64,000 nucleotides of DNA from Cellulomonas alba (lineage in GTDB: Bacteria; Actinomycetota; Actinomycetes; Actinomycetales; Cellulomonadaceae): the NCBI RefSeq assembly GCF_030362835.1, contig NZ_JAUCGQ010000001.1, positions 1,777,461 to 1,841,460 on the forward strand, given 5' to 3'. The first letter of the stretch is position 1. Every line of letters starts with the position of its first letter. This document shows positions 9,267 through 17,317 of this stretch, piece after piece. The position numbers and the translations under genes were made by a program. The notes under the pieces are model-generated. The model did no database searches. It saw only the letters and a program-made list of their open reading frames with translations, and was not told the DNA's origin.

Positions 9267-9397
9267 CGACGCGGTGCGGGGCGCGGCGACCTCTCAGGCC
9301 GCGCCCAGGTGTGGCGGTGAACCTTGGCGGGGCGGAGGCCGTAAGAAGGGCTGACGGGTCTCGACCGGGGTCCGCCCACCGCCGCACGGAGGTCGCG
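9267..9397 (+). other. gap between the two Rieske genes
   Basis: No gene or clear terminator is seen in these 131 bases. The RBS of the second Rieske gene (GGAGG at 9388) lies at its end. Confidence 0.4.
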
Positions 9398-9901
9398 ATG
9401 CCCCGCCTGACGCACACCCCCCGCACCGAGGACGCCGCGCCCGAGGACGCGCACAGCTGCGCAGGCTGCCTCGACCGCCGTCAGGTCCTGCAGCGCGCGG
9501 GAGCGGTCGGCCTCGGTGCGGCCGTGGTGGGCGTGCTCGCGGCGTGCGGCTCGGGCTCGTCGGGCGGCGGCGCCGGTGGGGGCGGGCAGGCGAAGGCCGG
9601 CGCGGACGGCTCGCTCGCGCAGGTCTCGGCCGTCCCGGTCGGCGGCGCGGTCTCGGCGAAGGACGCGAACGGCAAGCCGATCATCATCGCCCAGCCCGAG
9701 GCGGGCACGATCGTCGCGATGACGGCGATCTGCACGCACATGGGCTGCACGGTCGTGCCGGACGGCAAGCAGCTCAAGTGCCCGTGCCACAGCTCGACCT
9801 ACTCGTTGACCGGCCAGAACCAGTCCGGGCCGGCGCCGCGGCCGCTCGCACCGGTCGACGTGCACGTTAGCAACGGCGAAGTGCTCGCAGGGAAGGCATG
9901 A
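9398..9901 (+). CDS. Rieske 2Fe-2S lipoprotein (copy 2)
   Basis: This 167-residue protein is a tandem paralogue of the preceding gene. It has the same HSCAGCLDRRQVLQRAG Tat-like start, lipobox VLAAC, Gly/Ser linker and Rieske ligands ICTHMGCTV and KCPCHSSTY. In the first motif Pro is replaced by Thr (CTH instead of CPH), which could shift the redox potential. GGAGG lies five bases before the ATG. Its stop overlaps the start of the next membrane-protein gene by four bases (ATGA), so the two are probably co-translated. Confidence 0.9.
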   Translation: MPRLTHTPRTEDAAPEDAHSCAGCLDRRQVLQRAGAVGLGAAVVGVLAACGSGSSGGGAGGGGQAKAGADGSLAQVSAVPVGGAVSAKDANGKPIIIAQPEAGTIVAMTAICTHMGCTVVPDGKQLKCPCHSSTYSLTGQNQSGPAPRPLAPVDVHVSNGEVLAGKA

Positions 9902-10347
9902 CGATGACCCAGACCCTTGCCCCGACGTCGACGATGCGGGGACGCCTGACGACGTGGGACACGCCCCGCACCCGCACGTCCGACCTGCTGCGCGGCGTGA
10001 CGGCCGCGGCCGTCATGCTGTCGGGCGTCATCCACCTCGACCTCTGGGCCGGCGGCATGAAGGTGCTCGACGTCGTCGGGCCCGCGTTCCTGCTCAACGC
10101 GATCGGCGGCATCGTCATCGGGCTGCTCCTGACGACGTGGCACCACTGGGTGCCGCCGTTCCTCGCGTTCGGGTTCGGCGTCTCGACGCTCACCGCGTTC
10201 CTGTGGTCGACGACCCCCGGCGGGTTCTTCGACGTGCACGAGGAGTGGTCCGGCTGGGCGATCTGGACGTGCTTCGTCGCGGAGGTCGTCGCGGTGGTGC
10301 TCGGCCTCGTCATCCTCTGGGTCGAGCGGCCGCGCGTCCGCCGCTGA
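9898..10347 (+). CDS. four-TM small membrane protein (copy 1)
   Basis: This 149-residue protein has four predicted helices. Histidine-bearing motifs, GVIHLDLWAGG in TM1 and THHWVPPF between TM2 and TM3, could bind a cofactor or quinone, though this is speculation. I do not recognise a named family. Its start overlaps the second Rieske gene by four bases (an in-frame ATG also lies two codons later), so it may be the membrane partner of the Rieske lipoproteins. A paralogue follows at 10478. Confidence 0.8.
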   Translation: MTMTQTLAPTSTMRGRLTTWDTPRTRTSDLLRGVTAAAVMLSGVIHLDLWAGGMKVLDVVGPAFLLNAIGGIVIGLLLTTWHHWVPPFLAFGFGVSTLTAFLWSTTPGGFFDVHEEWSGWAIWTCFVAEVVAVVLGLVILWVERPRVRR

Positions 10348-10477
10348 TCCGCCGTCGACTCGACGCGCGCGGCGCCGGCGCCGCTCGTCGGGCCGTGAGC
10401 GCGCCCGCGCCGCTAGCCTCGGCCCGAGGGCGCACCGTCGAGGCGCGCCAGGGTCCGGGACGGACGGTGTGGTGACC

Positions 10478-10966
10478 ATGACGGAGCCGCAGTTCCAGTG
10501 GCGTGCGGACCCGGAGCCCGAGTCCGCGGCGCAGCACGCCGAGCGCAGGTGGGGCCGTCAGTCGTGGACGGGCACGACGCACTCCGGCACCGAGCTCGCG
10601 TCGGACATCCTGCGCGCACTGACCGCGACGGGCGTGCTGCTCTCCGCGGCCGTGCACTTCCAGCTCTGGGCGACGGGGTTCCGGCTGCTCGACGTCATCG
10701 GGCCCGCCTTCCTCGTCAACGCGATCGGCGGCATCGTCATCGCGGTGCTGCTCCTGGCGTGGCGGTCGTGGGTGTCGCCGCTGCTCGCCGTGGGGTTCGG
10801 CGTCCTGACCCTCGGGGCGTTCCTCTGGTCGACGATGCCCGGCGGGCTCTTCCACGTGCACGAGCGCTGGGCGAGCGTGCCGGTCTGGCTCGCGTTCGCG
10901 TCCGAGGTCGTGGCGATCCTCGGCGGCATCGCCGTGCTCGCGGTCGAGCTCCCCGCCCGCACCTGA
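10478..10966 (+). CDS. four-TM small membrane protein (copy 2)
   Basis: This is a paralogue of the preceding protein with the same four helices and shared blocks, for example VIGPAFLVNAIGGIVI and FLWSTMPGG. The first histidine motif is AAVHFQLWATG. It adds about 20 hydrophilic residues at the N-terminus. ATG at 10478 is chosen, but in-frame GTG codons at 10469 and 10472 are possible. The 131-bp gap from copy 1 has no obvious terminator, so they may be one transcript. Function unknown; paired duplication with the Rieske genes suggests a joint role. Confidence 0.8.
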   Translation: MTEPQFQWRADPEPESAAQHAERRWGRQSWTGTTHSGTELASDILRALTATGVLLSAAVHFQLWATGFRLLDVIGPAFLVNAIGGIVIAVLLLAWRSWVSPLLAVGFGVLTLGAFLWSTMPGGLFHVHERWASVPVWLAFASEVVAILGGIAVLAVELPART

Positions 10967-11024
10967 ACACCGCCGCCGCCGACGCCGATGCCGACGCCCG
11001 CGAGACCGTGACGTCCCACCGGTC

Positions 11025-11096
11025 TCCGTGAGCCGCGACTCACGGAACCCGGCAGACCTCACGGCCTCGGACCGGCCTCACGGTCTCGCCGCGCCG
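11025..11096. repeat. 19-bp repeat array with capping hairpin downstream of the E2 gene
   Basis: Three 19-bp-period units start with TCACGG at 11040, 11059 and 11078, and the array ends two bases before the E2 stop codon. Its distal end is a hairpin, TCCGTGAG (11025-11032) with CTCACGGA (11039-11046) and a 6-nt loop, which could act as a terminator for the minus-strand operon. The first unit resembles the unit at 2654-2672, so the two arrays belong to one family. Confidence 0.75.
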
Positions 11097-11098
11097 CG

Positions 11099-12715
11099 TC
11101 AGCCCCAGACGAGAGCCTGCGCCGGGTCCGCCAGCACCGCCGCGACGTCGGCCAGCACGCGCGAGCCGAGCTCGCCGTCGACGAGCCGGTGGTCGAAGCT
11201 CAGCGCGAGCTGCGTCACGTGCCGCGGCCGGATCTTGCCCTTGTGCACCCAGGGCTGCTCGCGGATCGCGCCGAACGCGAGGATCGCGGCCTCGCCGGGG
11301 TTGAGGATCGGCGTGCCCGTGTCGATGCCGAACACGCCGACGTTGGTGATCGTGATCGTCCCGTCCGCCATGTCCGCGGGCGACGTCTTGCCGGCACGCG
11401 CCGTCCCGGTCAGCTCCGCGAGCGCGAGCGCGAGGTCGTGCAGGCCCAGCCGGTGCGCGTCCTTGAGGTTCGGCACGACCAGCCCGCGCGGCGTCGCGGC
11501 CGCGATACCGAGGTTCACGTAGTGCTTGTAGACGATCTCCTGCGCCGCGTCGTCCCACGAGGCGTTGATCTCCGGGTGGCGGCGCACCGCGATGAGCAGC
11601 GCCTTCGCGGCGATCAGCAGCGGGGTGACGCGGACGTCGGAGAACTCGCGGTCGGCGCGCAGCTTCTCGACGAGCCGCATGGTGCGCGTGACGTCGACCG
11701 TGTGGAACACCGTCACGTGCGGTGCGGTGAACGCGCTCGTGACCATCGCCTCGGCGGTCCGCTTGCGCACCGACTTGACCGGTACGCGCGTCTGACGACC
11801 GTCGGCCGAGACCGTGCCGGACGCGCGCCACGGCGAGTCGTCCGCGGAGTAGGTGGCGAGCGTGCGCCCCTCGGCCTGCGCCGAGTGGGCGAGCACGTCC
11901 TCGCGCGTGACGATGCCGCCCGGTCCCGTCGCCGCGACGGCGTCGAGGTCGACGCCGAGCTCACGAGCGAGCTTGCGCACCGGCGGCTTGGCGAGCGCGT
12001 GCGCCCTGCCGGCGCCCTGCTGGCGCGGGCGGCGTCCCGCCGCGTCGTCCGCGAGGCCGTAGCCGACGAGCACCGCCTCGCGCTCGGCCGGTGCGGCGCC
12101 GGCGGCCTTCGGGGTGCCCGCTGCGGCCCTCGGGGCGCCGGTCGAGGCGGCGCCCGCCGAGCCGGCGCCCGCAGTGGCGGTGACGACGTCCGGCGCGGCC
12201 GCCGCGACGCCCTCGGCGCCGTCCGTGCCGTCGGCCCCGTCCGTGCCGTCAGCGCCGTCCGTGCCGTCGGTGGTGGCCGTGCGGCCGCCGTCGTCCCCGC
12301 CCTCGGCGTCGCGCGCCGCTTCGATCTCGTCGGCCCCGCCGGGCTCGATGCCGGACCGGTCCGCGCCACGGCGGTGCCCGCGTGCCGGCTCGTCGGGCGA
12401 GAACACCGCGCCACCGGCCGGAGCCGCCGCGCCACCTCCGGCCGCGTCGTCGGGCGCACCCGCGCCGTCCGGGTCGGTGTCGATCTCGATGATCGGCGTC
12501 CCGACCTCGACGGTCGTGCCCGGCTGGACGAGCAGGGCGGTGACGACGCCGGCCCACGGGCTCGGCAGGTCGACGAGCGACTTGGCCGTCTCGATCTCGA
12601 CGATCGTCTGGTTCACCGCGACCGTGTCGCCGACGGCGACGTGCCACGCGACGATCTCGGCCTCGGTCAGCCCCTCGCCGGCGTCCGGGAGCGGGAACTG
12701 GTGGAAGGTCGGCAC
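11099..12715 (-). CDS. 2-oxoacid dehydrogenase E2 component (dihydrolipoamide acyltransferase)
   Basis: The 538-residue protein has an N-terminal lipoyl domain with the lipoylated Lys45 in [11 protein letters not shown] long Ala/Gly/Asp linker carrying TDGADG repeats follows (about residues 80-250). Then comes the peripheral-subunit binding domain ([14 protein letters not shown]...[11 protein letters not shown]) and a C-terminal acyltransferase domain ending with His509 and Asp513 in HRLVDG. It transfers the acyl group from E1 to CoA in the pyruvate or branched-chain dehydrogenase complex. GTG at 12715 is chosen because AGGAG lies six bases upstream. It is the last gene of E1-alpha/E1-beta/E2. 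No E3 gene is present here. Confidence 0.92.
   Translation of the reverse strand: MPTFHQFPLPDAGEGLTEAEIVAWHVAVGDTVAVNQTIVEIETAKSLVDLPSPWAGVVTALLVQPGTTVEVGTPIIEIDTDPDGAGAPDDAAGGGAAAPAGGAVFSPDEPARGHRRGADRSGIEPGGADEIEAARDAEGGDDGGRTATTDGTDGADGTDGADGTDGAEGVAAAAPDVVTATAGAGSAGAASTGAPRAAAGTPKAAGAAPAEREAVLVGYGLADDAAGRRPRQQGAGRAHALAKPPVRKLARELGVDLDAVAATGPGGIVTREDVLAHSAQAEGRTLATYSADDSPWRASGTVSADGRQTRVPVKSVRKRTAEAMVTSAFTAPHVTVFHTVDVTRTMRLVEKLRADREFSDVRVTPLLIAAKALLIAVRRHPEINASWDDAAQEIVYKHYVNLGIAAATPRGLVVPNLKDAHRLGLHDLALALAELTGTARAGKTSPADMADGTITITNVGVFGIDTGTPILNPGEAAILAFGAIREQPWVHKGKIRPRHVTQLALSFDHRLVDGELGSRVLADVAAVLADPAQALVWG
12215..12268. repeat. 18-bp coding repeat in the E2 linker
   Basis: Three tandem 18-bp units encode TDGADG-type hexapeptides in the flexible interdomain linker of E2. 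Such repeats usually vary in number between strains. Confidence 0.7.
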
Positions 12716-12848
12716 GGGCTTCTCCTGATCGGCCTGAGCAGAGCCCGCCGACCACGTCCGTGTCGTCGAGGTACGCACCGACGGGTGCGCATCTGGACGC
12801 GAGGGACGCGGTCGGGCGAGCAGACGGGGTACGGGCGGGGCGTGCGGG

Positions 12849-13889
12849 TCAGTAGGCGATGGCGCGGTCGACGGCGTCGAGGACGCGGTCGAGGCTCGGC
12901 AGGTAGTCGTGCTCGATCTTGGCGACCGGGTAGGGCGCGTGGAACCCACCGACGCGCAGCACCGGTGCGTGCAGGTGGAAGAAGCACTGCTCGGTGACGC
13001 GTGCCGCGACCTCGGCGCCCGCGCCGAACGCGACCGGCGCCTCGTGCACGACGACGCACCGACCCGTCTTGCGCACCGACTCGACGACCGTGTCGACGTC
13101 GATGGGCGAGATCGAGCGCAGGTCGACCACCTCGACGCTCGTCCCCTCGGCCTCCGCGGTCGCCGCGGCCTTGAGCGCCGTCAGGACGGTCGGCCCGTAC
13201 GCCACGATCGTGACGTCGCTGCCGGCCCGCACGACGCGCGCCTTGTTGAGCCCCAGCGACGGCTCGCCGTCGAGGTCGACGTCGGCCTTCTCCCAGTAGC
13301 GGCCCTTCGGCTCGAAGAACAGCACCGGGTCGGGCGACGCGATCGCCGACTGGATCATCGTGTACGCCTCGCCGGGCGTCGACGGGCTGACGACGCGCAG
13401 GCCGGCGGTGTGCGCGAACAGCGCCTCGGGCGACTCGCTGTGGTGCTCGACCGCGCCGATCCCGCCGCCGAACGGCACGCGGATGACGACGGGCAGCGTC
13501 AGGCGCCCCTTCGACCGGTAGTGCATCTTGGCGAGCTGCGTCGTGATCTGGTCGAACGCGGGGAAGATGAACCCGTCGAACTGGATCTCGCACACGGGCC
13601 GGTAGCCGCGCATCGCGAGGCCGATGGCCGTGCCGACGATGCCCGACTCGGCGAGCGGCGTGTCGACCACCCGGTCCTCGCCGAAGTCCTTCTGCAGGCC
13701 GTCGGTCACGCGGAAGACACCGCCGAGCTTGCCGATGTCCTCGCCCATCAGCAGGACCTTGGCGTCCTGCTCGAGCGCGCGCCGCAGGCCGAGATTGATC
13801 GCCTTGGCGAACGTGATCTTCTGGCCGACGCGCGAGGGCGCAGGCGCCGCGGCGGTCGGTGCGTGGACGGCGTCCAGCGTGGTGCTCAT
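12849..13889 (-). CDS. 2-oxoacid dehydrogenase E1 component, beta subunit
   Basis: This 346-residue protein has a transketolase pyrimidine-binding domain with the family motifs [16 protein letters not shown] and [19 protein letters not shown] transketolase C-terminal domain ([12 protein letters not shown]) follows. It pairs with E1-alpha to decarboxylate the 2-oxoacid on thiamine diphosphate. The ATG at 13889 has GGGGAG six bases upstream and overlaps the E1-alpha stop by four bases. A 133-bp gap separates it from E2. Sequence alone does not settle whether pyruvate or branched-chain oxoacids are the substrate. Confidence 0.93.
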   Translation of the reverse strand: MSTTLDAVHAPTAAAPAPSRVGQKITFAKAINLGLRRALEQDAKVLLMGEDIGKLGGVFRVTDGLQKDFGEDRVVDTPLAESGIVGTAIGLAMRGYRPVCEIQFDGFIFPAFDQITTQLAKMHYRSKGRLTLPVVIRVPFGGGIGAVEHHSESPEALFAHTAGLRVVSPSTPGEAYTMIQSAIASPDPVLFFEPKGRYWEKADVDLDGEPSLGLNKARVVRAGSDVTIVAYGPTVLTALKAAATAEAEGTSVEVVDLRSISPIDVDTVVESVRKTGRCVVVHEAPVAFGAGAEVAARVTEQCFFHLHAPVLRVGGFHAPYPVAKIEHDYLPSLDRVLDAVDRAIAY

Positions 13890-15040
13890 CGGTGGCTCCC
13901 CTCGGAGGCGGAATCCAGGAAGGACGACTCGTACGCCTCGAACCACGCGCGCTCGGCGTCGACCGTCGGGTGGGAGGTGGCGTAGACGTGCTCGAACATC
14001 GAGACGGCCTCCGGCCGGCCCATCGAGCGGACGGCGGTGCGGATGCGCTCGCCCAGCGCGTCGGCCTCGGCCGAGACCTGCGCCTCGAACTCGGGCGACA
14101 GCTCGCCAGTGGCGCGCAGGTGGGCGGCGAGCCGGTCGATCGGGTCGCGCCGGCGCCAGTACTCCTCCTCCGCGGCGGAGCGGTACCGGGTCGGGTCGTC
14201 CGACGTCGTGTGCGCGCCCATGCGGTACGTGAACGCCTCGATGAACGTCGGGCCGCCGCCGGACCGTGCGCGCTCGAGGGCCTCGGCCGTCACCGCGTAG
14301 CTCGCGAGCACGTCGTTGCCGTCGACGCGCACGGACGGGATGCCGAACCCCGTGCCGCGGTGGCTCAGCGGGACGCGCGTCTGGCGCGTCGTCGGCTCGC
14401 TGATCGCCCACTGGTTGTTCTGGCAGAAGAAGACGAGCGGCGCGTTGTTGACCGCGGCGAAGACGAGCGCCTCGCTGACGTCGCCCTGGCTGGTGGCGCC
14501 GTCGCCGAAGTAAACCGCGACGGCCGTGTCTCGCTGGGGGTCGCCCGTGCCGACACGGCCGTCGCGCTGCACGCCCATCGCATAGCCGGTCGCATGCAGG
14601 GCGTGAGATCCGATGACCAGGGTGTAGAGGTGGAACCCGTTCGCGACCGGGTCCCACCCGCCGTGGTCGACGCCGCGGAACAGGCGCAGGACCTCGGTGA
14701 GGTCCACGCCGCGCGTGTGCGCGACGCCGTGCTCGCGGTAGCTGGGGAAGACGTGGTCCTGCGCCGCGAGCGCGCGGCCCGAGCCGATCTGCGCGGCCTC
14801 CTGGCCGAGCGCCTGCGCGAACAGGGCGAGCTCGCCCTGGCGCTGCAGCGACGTCGACTCGGTGTCGAACCGGCGGACCAGGACCATGTCGCGGTACATG
14901 CCGCGCAGGTCGTCGGCCGTCAGGTGCGCGACCCGCGCGTCGTAGTCGGGATGGCTGACGCGCTCGCCCTCGGGCGTCAGCAGCTGGACGAGACCGTCGT
15001 CGGTCAGGGGACCTCCGGTCGAGGGATCCGTCGAGCTCAC
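13886..15040 (-). CDS. pdhA: 2-oxoacid dehydrogenase E1 component, alpha subunit
   Basis: This 384-residue protein binds thiamine diphosphate through GDGATSQGDVSEAL and the NN pair (CQNNQWAIS) about 30 residues later. Other conserved blocks are FPSYREHGVAHTRG and the phosphorylation-loop region YRMGAHTTSDDPTRYR. Together with the E1-beta subunit it forms the heterotetrameric E1. GTG at 15040 has AAGGAG seven bases upstream. It heads the operon, and a tandem palindromic operator lies 53-87 bases upstream. The symbol is tentative because bkdA-type enzymes look similar. Confidence 0.92.
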   Translation of the reverse strand: MSSTDPSTGGPLTDDGLVQLLTPEGERVSHPDYDARVAHLTADDLRGMYRDMVLVRRFDTESTSLQRQGELALFAQALGQEAAQIGSGRALAAQDHVFPSYREHGVAHTRGVDLTEVLRLFRGVDHGGWDPVANGFHLYTLVIGSHALHATGYAMGVQRDGRVGTGDPQRDTAVAVYFGDGATSQGDVSEALVFAAVNNAPLVFFCQNNQWAISEPTTRQTRVPLSHRGTGFGIPSVRVDGNDVLASYAVTAEALERARSGGGPTFIEAFTYRMGAHTTSDDPTRYRSAAEEEYWRRRDPIDRLAAHLRATGELSPEFEAQVSAEADALGERIRTAVRSMGRPEAVSMFEHVYATSHPTVDAERAWFEAYESSFLDSASEGSHR

Positions 15041-15092
15041 GCGCGAACTCCTTGCGTGCCGGGACTGGGGTCGTCCGGGACCCGGGGCCCCG

Positions 15093-15127
15093 AACCTACG
15101 TCAGCGTAGGCTACGCGACCGTAGGTT
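15093..15127. promoter_or_regulatory. tandem palindromic operator upstream of the E1-alpha gene
   Basis: Two adjacent 15-bp units, CTACG-TCAG-CGTAGG (15096-15110) and CTACG-CGAC-CGTAGG (15111-15125), are each palindromic. They are enclosed by AACCTACG (15093-15100) and CGTAGGTT (15120-15127), so the whole 35 bp is a larger dyad. This form is typical of TetR-type operators that bind two dimers. Several TANNNT hexamers on the minus strand fall inside it, so a bound repressor would block the promoter. No regulator gene is adjacent. Confidence 0.8.
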
Positions 15128-15276
15128 ACGAGCGCAGCACGCGAACAAGGCTCGACGGAGCGGCTTGTCGGGTTCCGACAGGGCGGACCCCCGCGGGCGC
15201 TCGGACCGTGGGACCGGCGTGCCGCCCGACGCGGACAGCCTCGGCGGGTGGGTGCGCGCCGTCCGCGGCGCTGCCG

Positions 15277-15549
15277 TCAACGACCCGGCGGCAGCTCCAG
15301 CCGGTGCCGCATCCGCGCGTTCTCCTCCAGGACGGGCCAGCGTCCGTACGCGAAGACCAGGAACATCACGAGGTTGACGATCGGCACGAGGCCGATGAGC
15401 ACCCACCAGCCGGAGTACCCGGCCTTCTGGATGACGCGGATCAGTGCGACCAGCACGACCACCCACATGAACGCGACGAGCGCGACCCAGAAGATCGCGA
15501 GGCCGGACGCGAGGAGGGAGCTGGAGTCGGAGTCGGTGGCGAGCAGCAT
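15277..15549 (-). CDS. small DUF805-like membrane protein
   Basis: The 90-residue protein has two membrane segments. The second follows the motif AGYSGWWVLIGLVPIVNLV, which resembles DUF805 and related two-TM proteins, and the tail is charged. ATG at 15549 is chosen; AGGAGG lies 13 bases upstream, a rather long spacing. It is parallel to hisC but 157 bases downstream. Function unknown. Confidence 0.7.
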   Translation of the reverse strand: MLLATDSDSSSLLASGLAIFWVALVAFMWVVVLVALIRVIQKAGYSGWWVLIGLVPIVNLVMFLVFAYGRWPVLEENARMRHRLELPPGR

Positions 15550-15705
15550 GGCGCCATCGTGGCCTCCTGGCCCCGCGGGCGCCCGCGCAAGCGGGGGAGC
15601 AAGCGGGCGCGGCAGGAACGACCGCGTCAAGATCACCCCTCGGGAGTGGGGTGCGGGGGCGCCGGCAGCGTCGCTCGACGCCGCCCGGCGACGGTGGCCG
15701 CGCGC

Positions 15706-16773
15706 TCAGCGCGGGTGGGACTCCGCGGCGACCTCGAGGAACAGGTCGGTGGCCTCGGGCTCGCCGACGCTCACCCGCACGCCGTCGCCCGCGAACGGCC
15801 GGACGATGACGCCCGCGCGCGAGCAGCGCTCGGCGAACGCCGTCGCCTGGTCGCCCAGCGGGAGCCAGACGAAGTTCGCCTGGCTGTCCGGCAGCGTCCA
15901 CCCCTGGCGGCGGAGCGCGCCGAGCAGGCGGGCACGCTCGGCGACCACGCGGTCGACCCGGGCGAGCAGCTCGTCGCGCGCGCGCAGCGAAGCGAGAGCC
16001 GCGAGCTGGGCGAGGTGCGAGACGCCGAACGGCGTCGACGCGGCCCGGATGCCCGTCGCGAGCCGCGGGCGCGCGACGGCGTACCCGACCCGGAGGCCGG
16101 CGAGGCCGTACGCCTTCGAGAACGTGCGCAGCAGTACGACGTTCGGATGCTCGGCGAACACGGCGAGCCCGTCGGGCACGTCGGGGTCCCGCACGAACTC
16201 GACGTAGGCCTCGTCGAGCACCACGAGCACGTCGCCCGGCACGGCGGCGAGGAACGCGGCGAGCTCGTCGGCGTGGACCGCGGGACCCGTCGGGTTGTTC
16301 GGCGTGCAGACGAGCACGACCCGGGTGCGCGGCGTGACCGCGGCCGCCATCGCCGCGAGGTCGAGCCGGCCGTCGGCCGCCACGGGGACCGGCACGCCGG
16401 CGGCGTGCGCGAGCGACACGGCGATCGGGTACGCCTCGAACGAGCGCCACGGGTACACGACCTCGTCGCCCGCCTCCACCACCGCGGCCAGCACGTGCGC
16501 GAGCACCGCGACCGAGCCGTTGCCCATGACGACGCCCGCCGGGTCCACGCCGAGTGAGTCGGCGACCGCGGCCGTGAGCTCGGTGGCGTACATGTCGGGG
16601 TACCGGTTCACGTCGACCGCCGCGTCCGCGATCGCCGCGACCACCGACGGCAGCGGCGGGTACGGGTTCTCGTTCGAGGACAGCTTGAACGCGGCCGCAC
16701 CGACCGGGGCGCGACCCCCGGGGACGTACGGCGGCAGGTCGGCCAGGGCGTGGCGGAGGGGGACGCGCGTCAC
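15706..16773 (-). CDS. hisC: histidinol-phosphate / aromatic aminotransferase
   Basis: This 355-residue fold-type I PLP aminotransferase carries the Schiff-base Lys220 in RTFSKAYGLAGLRVGY, with SSNENPYPP near the N-terminus, CTPNNPTG and DEAYVEF. It converts histidinol phosphate to imidazole-acetol phosphate and glutamate donor products, or transaminates aromatic amino acids; in actinobacteria both kinds are annotated hisC or pat. No other his gene is nearby, so a stand-alone aromatic aminotransferase is quite possible. The frame is open further upstream, but GTG at 16773 gives the family N-terminus. A CATGCT hexamer lies six bases before it and could be a leaderless -10. Confidence 0.85.
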   Translation of the reverse strand: MTRVPLRHALADLPPYVPGGRAPVGAAAFKLSSNENPYPPLPSVVAAIADAAVDVNRYPDMYATELTAAVADSLGVDPAGVVMGNGSVAVLAHVLAAVVEAGDEVVYPWRSFEAYPIAVSLAHAAGVPVPVAADGRLDLAAMAAAVTPRTRVVLVCTPNNPTGPAVHADELAAFLAAVPGDVLVVLDEAYVEFVRDPDVPDGLAVFAEHPNVVLLRTFSKAYGLAGLRVGYAVARPRLATGIRAASTPFGVSHLAQLAALASLRARDELLARVDRVVAERARLLGALRRQGWTLPDSQANFVWLPLGDQATAFAERCSRAGVIVRPFAGDGVRVSVGEPEATDLFLEVAAESHPR

Positions 16774-16920
16774 GCGCCCAGCATGCCATCCGCGGGAGCG
16801 CGCCCCGACGGCCCGACGTCCCGCGACCTGCGGCGTCGCCGGTGCGCGAGCCCTGCGCACGACGGTGGTCACGCGCGAGTCCGCCCCGTCCTCGGGCCGT
16901 CGGCCTGGCAGGATCGGCCC

Positions 16921-17307
16921 ATGGCATTCGTCCTGAGAGTCGTGATCAACGCGATCGCGATCTGGTTCACGACGCTGATCGTGCCCGGGCTGACCATCAA
17001 GCCCGAGGACTCGAGCGGCGGCGAGAGGGTGCTCGTCATCCTGGGCATCGCGCTCGTCTTCGGGATCGTCAACGCGATCCTCAAGCCGATCATCCACGTC
17101 GTCGCGTTCCCGCTGTACGTGCTGACGCTCGGGCTCCTGACGCTCGTGGTGAACGCCGCGCTGCTGGAGCTCACGGCGTGGATCACGTCGGGCACCCACT
17201 GGGGCCTCGAGATCAACAACTTCGGCACGGCCGTGATCGCCGCGCTGATCATCTCGGTCGTCAGCTTCGTCCTCTCGCTGCTGATCCCCGGCCCGCACCG
17301 CGACTGA
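16921..17307 (+). CDS. phage holin family (YvlD-like) membrane protein
   Basis: The 128-residue protein has four membrane segments and matches the family of chromosomal membrane proteins named after phage holin 4 (motifs VINAIAIWFTTLIVPGL, LVFGIVNAILKPI and LTLGLLTLVVNA). It is not evidence of a prophage. A CAGGAT hexamer lies six bases before the ATG with no RBS, which suggests a leaderless message. It diverges from hisC and converges with the lipase-like gene only 10 bases away. Confidence 0.85.
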   Translation: MAFVLRVVINAIAIWFTTLIVPGLTIKPEDSSGGERVLVILGIALVFGIVNAILKPIIHVVAFPLYVLTLGLLTLVVNAALLELTAWITSGTHWGLEINNFGTAVIAALIISVVSFVLSLLIPGPHRD

Positions 17308-17317
17308 CCCGCGGCGC

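Noticed and set aside
16921-17307. Prophage holin
   Set aside because: The protein belongs to a chromosomal membrane family named after holins; no other phage gene is present.
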